In this document: one piece after another, positions 1-6,661 of the stretch
Position numbering within the stretch: the first letter of the stretch is position 1
Layout of the letters: every line of letters starts with the position of its first letter
Source of the DNA: Sphingomonadaceae bacterium
GTDB taxonomy: Bacteria; Pseudomonadota; Alphaproteobacteria; Sphingomonadales; Sphingomonadaceae
Reading direction: 5' to 3'
Assembly: GCA_019454625.1 (NCBI GenBank)
Contig: JACFNY010000043.1
Span: forward strand, 1-8,784
DNA length: 8,784 nucleotides
The notes under the pieces: generated by a model
Database searches by the model: none
What the model saw: only the letters and a program-made list of their open reading frames with translations
What the model was told of the DNA's origin: nothing
Position numbers and translations under genes: made by a program

Positions 1-13
1 TGGGGTCTCTCCT

Positions 14-1396
14 CTAAAGGGCTTTCAGTTTCGGCATGGCCGAATCCAGCGAACGACGGATGATGTCAACCAGATCGTCGATCTCTCCGCGCGAAATGAC
101 GAGCGGCGGCGACATGACGATTGTGTCGCGGATGCCGCGCACCATCAGGCCGTTCTCGATGCAGAAGTCGCGCACGATCGGTCCGGCGTTGCCTTCCTTG
201 CCGCCGAAGCGCGCGGCGGTCGCCTTGTCGACGACGATCTCGACCGCGCCGAGCAGGCCGATGGAGCGCGTCTCGCCGACGAGCGGGTGGTCGTCGAGGC
301 GCTTGAGGGCGTCCCGAAGGTAAGGCCCCACATCCTCGCGGACGCGGTCGACGAGGTTCTCGCGCTCAATGACCTCGATGTTGCGCAGCGCGACCGCGGC
401 GCAGACCGGGTGGCCGGAATAGGTGAAGCCGTGTACGAAATCGCCGCCGGTCTTCAGCACGTCGACGATGTCCGACGACACCGCGACCGCCGAGATGGGG
501 AGATAGCCCGACGAAAGCCCCTTCGCCATCGGCACGAGGTCGGGCGTGAAGCCGTAGGTCTGGTGGCCGAACCATTCGCCGGTGCGTCCGAAGCCGCAGA
601 TCACCTCGTCGGCGATGATGAGGATGCCGTACTTGCGGCAGATGCGCTCCACCTCCTGCCAGTAGCCTTCCGGCGGGATGATGACGCCGCCCGCGCCTTG
701 CACGGGCTCGCCGATGAAGGCGGCGACGTTCTCGGGGCCGACTTCGAGGATGCGGTCCTCGATGGCCTCAGCGCAGAGCTTGCCGAACGCGCGCGGCTCC
801 ATGTCGCGACCCTCGCCGAACCAGTAGGGCTGGCGGACGTGCTCGATGCCGGGGATGGGGAGGTCGCCCTGTTCGTGCATCGCCTTCATGCCGCCGAGGC
901 TGACGCCCGCGACCGTGGAGCCGTGATAGGCGTTCCAGCGGCTGATGAAGACCTTGCGCTTCGGCTCGCCCTTCAGCTTCCAGTAGTGGCGCACCATGCG
1001 CAGCACCGTGTCGTTCGCCTCGGAACCCGACGTGTTGAAGAACACGTGGCTCAGCTTGCCGCCGGTGAGGCCCGCGATCTTCGCGGCGAGTTCCACGGTG
1101 GGCGGCGTCGCCGTCTTGAAGAAGGTGTTGTAGAAGGGAAGCTCGCGCATCTGCGCGGCGGCGACCTCGGCAAGCTCGTCGCGGCCGTAGCCGATGTTGA
1201 CGCACCAGAGCCCCGCCATGCCGTCGAGGAGGCGGTTGCCGTCGCCGTCGGTGATGTAGCAGCCTTCCGCGTGCGTCACGATCCGGCTGCCGCCCATGTC
1301 CTCGATCAGCTTGTAGTCCTGCTGCGCGGGGAGATGGTGCGCGGCGTCGAGACGGCGCAGCGCGGGAATGTCGTAGTTCTTGCGGACGGCGGTCAT
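14..1396 (-). CDS. spuC: Putrescine:pyruvate aminotransferase (class III, PLP-dependent), SpuC-like
   Basis: Transfers the terminal amino group of putrescine to pyruvate, giving 4-aminobutyraldehyde and alanine in the cytoplasm; this is the first step of the transaminase route of putrescine degradation. The 460-aa protein has the full class III layout: W64 in AGLWCVN, the cofactor-phosphate motif GSEAND at 124-129, Y157-H158-G159 for PLP stacking, D263 in IADEV to hold the pyridine nitrogen, the Schiff-base lysine K292 in MAKGLSSGYLP, and T325 in GFTYSGHP. Stretches such as ELPFYN, VLRMVRHYW and STVAGVSLGGMKA match what I recall of Pseudomonas SpuC, and the length fits that family. An in-frame ATG 84 nt upstream (1480) lies inside the hydrolase gene. 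I chose 1396 because AGGGGAA precedes it by about 5 nt, the family N-terminus starts near here, and it makes an ATGA overlap with the upstream stop. It is the last gene of the block. Related omega-aminotransferases for cadaverine, beta-alanine or other amines are the main alternative. Confidence 0.88.
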   Translation of the reverse strand: MTAVRKNYDIPALRRLDAAHHLPAQQDYKLIEDMGGSRIVTHAEGCYITDGDGNRLLDGMAGLWCVNIGYGRDELAEVAAAQMRELPFYNTFFKTATPPTVELAAKIAGLTGGKLSHVFFNTSGSEANDTVLRMVRHYWKLKGEPKRKVFISRWNAYHGSTVAGVSLGGMKAMHEQGDLPIPGIEHVRQPYWFGEGRDMEPRAFGKLCAEAIEDRILEVGPENVAAFIGEPVQGAGGVIIPPEGYWQEVERICRKYGILIIADEVICGFGRTGEWFGHQTYGFTPDLVPMAKGLSSGYLPISAVAVSSDIVDVLKTGGDFVHGFTYSGHPVCAAVALRNIEVIERENLVDRVREDVGPYLRDALKRLDDHPLVGETRSIGLLGAVEIVVDKATAARFGGKEGNAGPIVRDFCIENGLMVRGIRDTIVMSPPLVISRGEIDDLVDIIRRSLDSAMPKLKAL

Positions 1397-2133
1397 GCTG
1401 TTCCCCTGAGTGTCTGGCCAAGCAGTTTGAAGAAGGTCCGGCTGTCCGGGTTCGATTCCGGATGCCATTCGGGATGCCACTGGACGGCGACGACGGGTGA
1501 TTTGCCGATGGTCGCCGAGTAGGCCTCGACGAGCCCGTCCGGTGCGGTCGCCTCGACGGCGAGGCCGTCGGCGAGGCGGCCGATGCCCTGGTAGTGCACC
1601 GAGTTCACGTCGAGCGCCGGCTTGTCGTAGGTGCGCGCGAGCACGCCGCCGGGCACCAGATCGACGCGGTGCCGGTGATCGAACATGGCGTCGAAAGAGA
1701 CATCCGGCGGTGCGTGGTGGCGGATTAGGTCGTCGTTCGCCGAAGTGTCGCGGCGCAGGCTGCCGCCGAGCGCGACGTTGATCTCCTGGAAGCCGCGGCA
1801 GATGCCGAACACGGGCCGCCCGCGCCCGATTATCGCGTCCACCATCGACAGCGCGATCTCGTCGCGGCCGGGGTCGAACGGGCCTTCGCCGCCATCCTCG
1901 GCGTAACGGCTGCCCTCGATGTTGGAGGGGCTGCCGGTGAGCAGCACGCCGTCGAGCCGCGGCGCGACCTCGGCGGCGGTCATCAGGTCCGGGAGCGACG
2001 GGATGAGCAGCGCGGCAACGTCGGCATAGCGCATCGCCGCGCGCACGTAGCGCTCGATGACGGTTTGCGCGGGCTCTGTGCCCACGGTGCGCTGACAGCA
2101 GATGATACCGAGAACGGGACGGGCAGGGGTCAT
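1393..2133 (-). CDS. puuD: Class I glutamine amidotransferase-like gamma-glutamyl-GABA hydrolase (peptidase C26), PuuD/SpuA-like
   Basis: Predicted cytoplasmic hydrolase that releases glutamate from gamma-glutamyl-4-aminobutyrate, the last step of the gamma-glutamylated (Puu) putrescine route. The 246-aa protein (E. coli PuuD is about 254) has the class I nucleophile elbow GICRGFQ with Cys112, and His220 and Glu222 in QWHPEW, completing a Cys-His-Glu triad. The N-terminal RPVLGIICCQ strand and LLTGSPSNIEGSRY are typical of the C26 family. ATG at 2133 starts 2 nt after the dehydrogenase stop and has no clear Shine-Dalgarno, so translation is probably coupled; its TGA overlaps the aminotransferase ATG as ATGA. 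The frame stays open far upstream, but that part is antisense-like shadow of the dehydrogenase. Oddities are a tandem WHPE-WHPE directly at the active site and the absence of the gamma-glutamylputrescine synthetase and oxidase that would make its substrate. It could act on another gamma-glutamyl amine; the SpuA homologue sits beside SpuC in pseudomonads. Confidence 0.85.
   Translation of the reverse strand: MTPARPVLGIICCQRTVGTEPAQTVIERYVRAAMRYADVAALLIPSLPDLMTAAEVAPRLDGVLLTGSPSNIEGSRYAEDGGEGPFDPGRDEIALSMVDAIIGRGRPVFGICRGFQEINVALGGSLRRDTSANDDLIRHHAPPDVSFDAMFDHRHRVDLVPGGVLARTYDKPALDVNSVHYQGIGRLADGLAVEATAPDGLVEAYSATIGKSPVVAVQWHPEWHPESNPDSRTFFKLLGQTLRGTA
1456..1479 (-). repeat. Tandem 12-bp near-duplication encoding WHPE-WHPE
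   Basis: Read on the minus strand, TGGCATCCCGAA is followed immediately by TGGCATCCGGAA, 11 of 12 bases identical. It lies in frame in the hydrolase gene and encodes residues 219-226, so the catalytic His-Pro-Glu motif occurs twice in a row. The first copy (H220, E222) follows the beta-strand VVAVQ and is the expected catalytic one. Confidence 0.8.
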
Positions 2134-2135
2134 AC

Positions 2136-3584
2136 TCAGTGCTTTATCATGACATGCCGCGTCGCGAGATAGTGTTCGAGGCTGTAGACGGAAAGGTCGG
2201 AGCCGTAGCCCGAGGCCTTGACGCCGCCGTGCGGCATTTCCGTGGCGTTCACCGAGTGCGTGTTGATCCACGTGACGCCGTATTGCAGGCGCGCGGCGAA
2301 CGCGGCGGCCTTGCCGACGTCGCGCGTCCACACCGAGGAGGCGAGGCCGTACTCGCTGTCGTTCGCCCAGTCGAGCGCCTGCGCGTCCTCGTCGAAGCGC
2401 GTGACGGAGACGACGGGACCGAACACCTCCTTCTGAACGATCTCGTCGCTGTTCCGCGCGCCCGCGATCAGCGTCGGCTCGTAGAAGAAGCCGGGGCCGT
2501 CCGGCGCCTTGCCGCCGGTGACGACCTCCGCGTCGGTGTCGGCGGCGGCGCGGGCGACGAAGCCGTCCACGCGGTCGCGCTGGCGGGCGGTGATGAGCGG
2601 GCCGAGCGCGGTGCCGGGCGCGGCGGGATCGCCCATCGGGATCGCCTCGACGGCGCCTTGAAGCGCGGCGACCAGCCGGTCGTAGATGTCGGCGTGGGCA
2701 TAGACGCGGCAGGCCGCGGTGCAGTCCTGCCCGGCATTGTAGTAGCCGCCCTCGGCGATCGCCTCGACCGCGGCGACGATGTCGGCGTCCGCCAGTACGA
2801 TGACCGGGGCCTTGCCGCCCAGCTCGAAATGCGTGCGCTTGATGGTGGGGGCGACTGCCTCCATGATCTTGCGCCCCGTCGCCACGTCGCCGGTCAGCGA
2901 CACCATGCGCACGCGCGGATGCGCGACGAGACGGGCGCCGACGTTCGGCCCGTTGCCGGTGACGACGTTGACGACGCCCGCAGGCAGGAACTCGGCGCAG
3001 ACCTCGGCAAGCCGCAGCGCGGTGAGCGGCGTGTGCTCGGAGGGTTTCAGCACGACCGTGTTGCCCGCGGCGATCGCGGGCGCGATCTTCCACGAGGCCA
3101 TCATCAGTGGGTAGTTCCACGGCGCGATGCCGACGACGACGCCGATCGGATCGCGCCGGATCATCGAGGTGTAGCCCGCGCCGCGGTACTCACCCGCCGC
3201 CTGCCCCGGGATGGTGCGTGCAGCGCCCGCGTAGAAGCGGAACACGTCGATGGTGTTGCCCACGTCCACGCTGCGCGCCGTGCCGAGCGGCTTGCCGCAG
3301 TTGCGCATCTCGATTTCGGCGAATTCGTCCGCCAGCGCCTCGATACGGTCGGCGATGCGGAGCATCCGGAGCGAGCGCTCTTTCGGCGACATTGCCGACC
3401 AGACCGCAAAACCGCGCTCGGCGGCGGCGATGGCGGCATCCACCTGCGCGCGGGTGGCGGAGGCGAGCGTCGCGATGGTCTCGCCGGTCGCCGGGTTGAA
3501 CACGGGTTCCGGTGCATCCTCGCCGCGGATCGCGTTTCCGTCGATGAACTGGCCAGTGCGGTCGGTCCCAGAGCGGTCGGTCAT
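2136..3584 (-). CDS. patD: 4-aminobutyraldehyde (gamma-aminobutyraldehyde) dehydrogenase, NAD-dependent, PatD-like
   Basis: Oxidises 4-aminobutyraldehyde, the product of the aminotransferase two genes downstream, to GABA with NAD+ in the cytoplasm. The 482-aa protein has all ALDH signatures: PWNYP with N157, VLKPSE with K180, ELGGKAP with the general base E254, GYYNAGQDC with the nucleophile C288, and EVFGPVVS with E386 for the nicotinamide ribose. Specific strings ([27 protein letters not shown]-terminal HVMIKH) agree with my recollection of E. coli PatD/YdcW better than with betaine or succinate-semialdehyde dehydrogenases. It is about 8 residues longer than PatD at the N-terminus, with a polar [11 protein letters not shown] leader. 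ATG 3584 is preceded by a weak purine stretch (GAAAAG). It opens the catabolic trio after a 161-bp gap and ends 2 nt before the hydrolase start. One difference: the usual Ser of the TGS motif is Asp233 (SLTGDVATG). It might also serve 3-aminopropanal or gamma-glutamyl aldehydes. Confidence 0.9.
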   Translation of the reverse strand: MTDRSGTDRTGQFIDGNAIRGEDAPEPVFNPATGETIATLASATRAQVDAAIAAAERGFAVWSAMSPKERSLRMLRIADRIEALADEFAEIEMRNCGKPLGTARSVDVGNTIDVFRFYAGAARTIPGQAAGEYRGAGYTSMIRRDPIGVVVGIAPWNYPLMMASWKIAPAIAAGNTVVLKPSEHTPLTALRLAEVCAEFLPAGVVNVVTGNGPNVGARLVAHPRVRMVSLTGDVATGRKIMEAVAPTIKRTHFELGGKAPVIVLADADIVAAVEAIAEGGYYNAGQDCTAACRVYAHADIYDRLVAALQGAVEAIPMGDPAAPGTALGPLITARQRDRVDGFVARAAADTDAEVVTGGKAPDGPGFFYEPTLIAGARNSDEIVQKEVFGPVVSVTRFDEDAQALDWANDSEYGLASSVWTRDVGKAAAFAARLQYGVTWINTHSVNATEMPHGGVKASGYGSDLSVYSLEHYLATRHVMIKH

Positions 3585-3674
3585 GGTCTTTTCGAATTCC
3601 CATGTTGGAAGAAGTAGGCGCGAGGATAGGGACGCGGCTTCGTCATCGGAAATACGAAATGGGAAGCGAAGGCT

Positions 3675-3689
3675 ATCGGTTTAACCGAT
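3675..3689. promoter_or_regulatory. Candidate operator: perfect 7-bp palindrome ATCGGTT-T-AACCGAT
   Basis: Seven-base arms separated by one base form a near-perfect dyad in the 161-bp gap between the ATPase stop and the dehydrogenase start, about 90 bp upstream of that start. The one-base centre is too small for a hairpin loop without melting the inner pairs and no T-run follows, so a protein-binding site is likelier than a terminator. The GGT-TTA-ACC core resembles the GT-N3-AC core of several GntR-family operators. The binding protein is unknown. Confidence 0.4.
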
Positions 3690-3693
3690 GGAT

Positions 3694-3705
3694 CGCGTAA
3701 ACGCG
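3694..3705. repeat. Short GC-rich dyad CGCGT-AA-ACGCG beside the main palindrome
   Basis: Five-base inverted arms around AA, starting 4 bp after the 15-bp palindrome. The two dyads together fill about 30 bp just downstream of the ATPase gene. Arms of CG repeats arise easily in GC-rich DNA, and neither dyad has a T-tract on either strand, so I do not call a rho-independent terminator here. Confidence 0.3.
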
Positions 3706-3745
3706 CGCGGGAAGCTGCCGACCGTCTTTCAGGATGAGGTGGGCG

Positions 3746-4870
3746 TCAGGACTGCAACACCACCGGACTCGATCCGTGCCATGAGAGCCAGACCTTGTCC
3801 TCCCACGTGAAATCCTCCTGGTCGTAACGCGACAGGTTGGGGCGGGAGACGCGGATGATGCGGCCGGAATCGAGCTTCACCTCGTAGATGGTGATGTCGC
3901 CGAGGTAGGACATGCCGCGGATCTGACCGTGGGCGATGTTGTCGCCTTCGGGGCATTCGGGCGCGTTCGGCTTGCCCTTCGCCTCCGGGATCATGGCGAT
4001 TTTCTCGGGGCGGAGCGCGACGTGGACGTTAGCGTCGTGCGGCCCCGTGACGCCGTGGTTCAGGTAGATGCGGCCGACCTCCGGGCAGTCGACGACCGCT
4101 TTGTCGGGCTCGTCCGTCACCAGCCTGCCGTCGAACAGGTTCACCGATCCGATGAAGTCCGCGACGAAACGGTTGGCCGGGAATTCGTAGAGGTCGGAGG
4201 GTGAGGCAAGCTGCGCGACGAGACCCTTGTTGATGACGGCGATGCGGCCCGCCATCGAGAGCGCCTCGTCCTGATCGTGCGTCACCGTCACGAAGGTGAT
4301 GCCGACCTGCTCCTGAAGGTCGGCAAGCTCGAACTGCATGGCGGCGCGGAGCTTGGCGTCGAGCGCGGAGAGCGGCTCGTCGAGCAGCAGCACCTTCGGG
4401 CGCATGACGAGCGAGCGGGCGAGCGCGACGCGCTGGCGCTGACCGCCCGAAAGCTGGTCCGGGCGGCGGTCGCCGAGGCCGTCGAGCTTGACGAGGGCGA
4501 GCGCCTCCGCGACGCGCGACCTGATCTCCGAGGAGGCGACGCGCGCGATGCGCAGGCCATAGCCGACGTTCTCCGTGACCGTCATGTGCGGGAATACCGC
4601 GTAGGACTGGAACACCATGTTCACCGGGCGCCGGTTCGGCGGCACGTGCGCCATGTCCTGCCCGTCGATGATGATCTGGCCTTCGGTCGGCACCTCGAAG
4701 CCCGCGATCATGCGCAGCAGCGTGGTCTTGCCGCAGCCCGAGGGGCCGAGGAGGACGAAGAACTCGCCGGGCATGATGTCGAGCGAGATGTTGTCCACCG
4801 CCGCCATCGCGCCGAAGCGCTTGGTGACGTTCCGGATGCTGATGATCGGCTGTTTCGCTGCTGTCGCCAT
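3746..4870 (-). CDS. potG: Polyamine ABC transporter ATP-binding protein, PotG/PotA-like
   Basis: Cytoplasmic ATPase that powers putrescine/polyamine import through the two permeases encoded just upstream. The 374-aa protein (E. coli PotG about 377) carries Walker A GPSGCGKTT at 42-50, Q-loop Q88 in VFQSYAVFPH, signature LSGGQ at 140-144, Walker B LLLDEP at 161-166 with E165, D-loop SALD, and switch H198 in THDQDEA. Residues from about 240 to 374 form the C-terminal regulatory/TOBE-like half typical of the polyamine, iron and maltose ATPases (VALRPEKI, YLGDITIYEV). ATG 4870 lies 4 nt after the permease 2 stop; the Shine-Dalgarno (AAGG about 11 nt upstream) is poor, suggesting coupling. It is the last importer gene, unlike E. 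coli potFGHI where the ATPase follows the binding protein. Sequence alone does not separate a putrescine from a spermidine system; the neighbours favour putrescine. Confidence 0.92.
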   Translation of the reverse strand: MATAAKQPIISIRNVTKRFGAMAAVDNISLDIMPGEFFVLLGPSGCGKTTLLRMIAGFEVPTEGQIIIDGQDMAHVPPNRRPVNMVFQSYAVFPHMTVTENVGYGLRIARVASSEIRSRVAEALALVKLDGLGDRRPDQLSGGQRQRVALARSLVMRPKVLLLDEPLSALDAKLRAAMQFELADLQEQVGITFVTVTHDQDEALSMAGRIAVINKGLVAQLASPSDLYEFPANRFVADFIGSVNLFDGRLVTDEPDKAVVDCPEVGRIYLNHGVTGPHDANVHVALRPEKIAMIPEAKGKPNAPECPEGDNIAHGQIRGMSYLGDITIYEVKLDSGRIIRVSRPNLSRYDQEDFTWEDKVWLSWHGSSPVVLQS

Positions 4871-4874
4871 GAGA

Positions 4875-5723
4875 TCAGTGGCCTTGCGGGGTTCCGCCCA
4901 TGCGGCTTTGCACCTTCAGGGCTATGGTCGTGAGGATGACGGTGATGAGGATCAGCAGCGCCGAGGCCGCGTTCACCTCCGGCGTCACCGAGAAGCGGAC
5001 CATCGAATAGACCTTCACCGGGAAGGTGATGGTGTTGGGGCCGCTGGTGAAGAAGGTGATGACGAAATCGTCGAGGCTGAGCGTGAAGGCGAGGAGGGCG
5101 CCCGCGATGAGGCCCGGCTTCATGTGCGGCAGCAGCACGTCGCGGAACGCCTGCCACTCGTTGGCGCCGAGGTCCTTGGCGGCTTCTTCTTCCTCGCGGT
5201 TGAAGCTGGTGAGGCGCGAGCGCACCACCATTGTCACGAACGGAAAGCAGAAGGTGATGTGCGCGATGATGATCGCGCCGAGGCTGAACGGCCACGGCAG
5301 GTCGGTCGGGAAGCCGATCTTCGCGAAGAACACCAGCATGGCGACGCCCATGCAGATTTCCGGCACCACGATGGGCAGCGCCATGGCGCCCTCGGTCGCG
5401 GTCTTGCCGGGGAAGCGGAAGCGCCAGAGCATGACGGCGGCGAGCGCGCCGATGACGACGCTGACGATCGTGCTGATGAAGGCGATGGTGAGCGAATTGC
5501 CCATCGCGATCATCAGCGAGTCGTTGTCGAGCGCCTTCTCGTAATATTTGAGCGTGAAGCCGCGCCAGACGATGTTGCGGCGGCTGTCGTTGAAGCTGAA
5601 TGCGATGAGCGTGATGAGCGGCGCGTAGAGGAAGAACAGCACGAGGCCGACCCACGCGCGCATCCACAGGCGCTTCGTGTATTCGAGCGGGGCGAGCGGG
5701 ATGCGACTTTTGAAGAAGCTCAT
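4875..5723 (-). CDS. potI: Polyamine ABC transporter permease 2, PotI/PotC-like
   Basis: Inner-membrane subunit of the importer. The protein is 282 aa (E. coli PotI about 281) with six predicted hydrophobic segments near residues 22-45, 75-100, 112-135, 147-167, 201-225 and 252-270. The cytoplasmic EAA loop that docks the ATPase is at about 177-205 (EEEEAAKDLGANEW, then LLPHMKPGL). TLSLDDFVITFFTSGP is characteristic of the PotC/PotI branch. The start at 5723 is preceded by GGAG at 8 nt and gives an ATGA overlap with the permease 1 stop; the frame is open farther upstream, but that part is out-of-frame shadow of permease 1. The C-terminus is a short hydrophilic tail (SRMGGTPQGH). The ATPase starts 4 nt after the stop. 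Confidence 0.92.
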   Translation of the reverse strand: MSFFKSRIPLAPLEYTKRLWMRAWVGLVLFFLYAPLITLIAFSFNDSRRNIVWRGFTLKYYEKALDNDSLMIAMGNSLTIAFISTIVSVVIGALAAVMLWRFRFPGKTATEGAMALPIVVPEICMGVAMLVFFAKIGFPTDLPWPFSLGAIIIAHITFCFPFVTMVVRSRLTSFNREEEEAAKDLGANEWQAFRDVLLPHMKPGLIAGALLAFTLSLDDFVITFFTSGPNTITFPVKVYSMVRFSVTPEVNAASALLILITVILTTIALKVQSRMGGTPQGH

Positions 5724-6622
5724 TGGCGGCGCTCCGCCTGCCGCGATTTCATGGCCTGGAAGGCGATGGCGATGAAGGTCGCGTACATGAGAAGGAACGA
5801 GAGCGCGGCGCCGAACGGCCAGTCGTTGGCGCGCTTGAACTGCCGCTCGATGACGTTGGCGATCATCTGGCTGTCGGTGCCGCCGAGCAGGTCGGGCGTC
5901 AGATACGCGCCAAGCGCGGGCACGAAGGTGATGATGATGCCGGAGATGATGCCCGGTGCGGCGAGTGGCGCGACGATGCTGAGCAGCGTGCGGAGATGCC
6001 CGGCGCCGAGATCGAGGCTCGCCTCGATGAGCGATTTGTCGAGCCGGTCGAGCGCGGCGTAGAGCGGCAGCACCATGAACGGCAGGTGCACGTAGACGAG
6101 GCCGAGCACGACGGCGAAGTTGTTGTAAAGGAGCGGCAGCGGCTCGAAGGTCCCGAGCGGCTGGAGACCGGCGAAGGTCATGAGGCCGCTCCACCTGTCC
6201 CACATCCAGCCGATGGTCTGGTTCGCGTAGCCTTCGGTGCGCAGCACCGCCATCAGCGCGTAGGTGCGGATGAGGAGGTTCGTCCAGAACGGCAGCATGA
6301 TCGCGAGCAGCAGCCACGGCCGCCATTTCGGCGTCGCGAAGACGATGGCGAGCGCGACCGGAAAGCCGACGACGAGGCAGATCGCCGTGGTGAGCGCGGC
6401 GACGCCGACCGACTTCACGAAGATGCCGAGATAGAGCGGCTCCAGTGCCCGCGCATAATTCGCGAACGTGCCGCTGATGTCGATTTCGGTGAGGCCGACG
6501 TTGCGGCCGAAGCTGTAGAGCCAGACGAGGGCGAGGGGGACGATGAAGAACAGGACCAGCCAGAGGATGGGCGCGCCCGCGATTGCCGCGAACAGCGCCC
6601 GGTTCAGCTTCCAGTCCTGCAT
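5720..6622 (-). CDS. potH: Polyamine ABC transporter permease 1, PotH/PotB-like
   Basis: Inner-membrane partner of permease 2, forming the heterodimeric channel. The 300-aa protein has about six hydrophobic segments (roughly 12-37, 66-96, 102-125, 166-190, 218-240, 270-290). Its EAA loop is at 200-225 (EASLDLGAGHLRTLLSIV then PLAAPGI). LPFWTNLLIRTYA and FVPALGAYLTPDLLGG are hallmarks of the PotB/PotH branch. It is slightly shorter than E. coli PotH (about 317), with a shorter N-terminal cytoplasmic tail. ATG 6622 has a strong GAGGGG six nt upstream, part of a tandem repeat, and lies 39 nt after the binding-protein stop. Its TGA overlaps the permease 2 ATG as ATGA, which favours equal synthesis of the two subunits. 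Confidence 0.92.
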   Translation of the reverse strand: MQDWKLNRALFAAIAGAPILWLVLFFIVPLALVWLYSFGRNVGLTEIDISGTFANYARALEPLYLGIFVKSVGVAALTTAICLVVGFPVALAIVFATPKWRPWLLLAIMLPFWTNLLIRTYALMAVLRTEGYANQTIGWMWDRWSGLMTFAGLQPLGTFEPLPLLYNNFAVVLGLVYVHLPFMVLPLYAALDRLDKSLIEASLDLGAGHLRTLLSIVAPLAAPGIISGIIITFVPALGAYLTPDLLGGTDSQMIANVIERQFKRANDWPFGAALSFLLMYATFIAIAFQAMKSRQAERRQ

Positions 6623-6625
6623 CTT

Positions 6626-6648
6626 GCGCCCCCTCGCGCCCCCTCGCG
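6626..6648 (-). repeat. Tandem 10-bp repeat carrying a duplicated Shine-Dalgarno before permease 1
   Basis: The plus-strand unit GCGCCCCCTC occurs twice in tandem, followed by GCG (2.3 copies). On the coding strand this places two GAGGGGGCGC units head to tail directly before the permease 1 ATG. The copy nearer the ATG is 6 nt away and is a good ribosome-binding sequence; the farther copy is about 16 nt away. It occupies most of the 39-nt gap after the binding-protein gene. Confidence 0.75.
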
Positions 6649-6661
6649 TGCCTCTGGGCCG

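Noticed and set aside
1397..1480. Upstream start of the aminotransferase at 1480
   Set aside because: It would add 28 residues overlapping the hydrolase gene (MASRMASGIEPG), with no family similarity, whereas 1396 has a strong Shine-Dalgarno and an ATGA overlap.
287..1522. A 411-codon plus-strand open frame opposite the aminotransferase
   Set aside because: Antisense shadow of a gene with all catalytic residues; no family motif and no ribosome site argument.
2134..3120. Possible N-terminal extension or fusion domain of the gamma-glutamyl hydrolase
   Set aside because: The frame is open for 329 codons upstream, but that text is an Arg-rich out-of-frame reading of the dehydrogenase. The family N-terminus RPVLGI begins right after ATG 2133.
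2139..3617. A 492-codon plus-strand open frame opposite the dehydrogenase
   Set aside because: Same antisense shadow pattern; the product is Arg/Ala/Gly/Asp-rich without any domain, while the minus strand encodes an intact ALDH.
3675..3745. Rho-independent terminator after the ATPase gene
   Set aside because: The dyads there have loops of one or two bases and no following T-run on either strand.
5724..6326. Possible long N-terminus for permease 2
   Set aside because: The upstream open frame is His/Arg-rich shadow of permease 1; the family start and ribosome site are at 5723.
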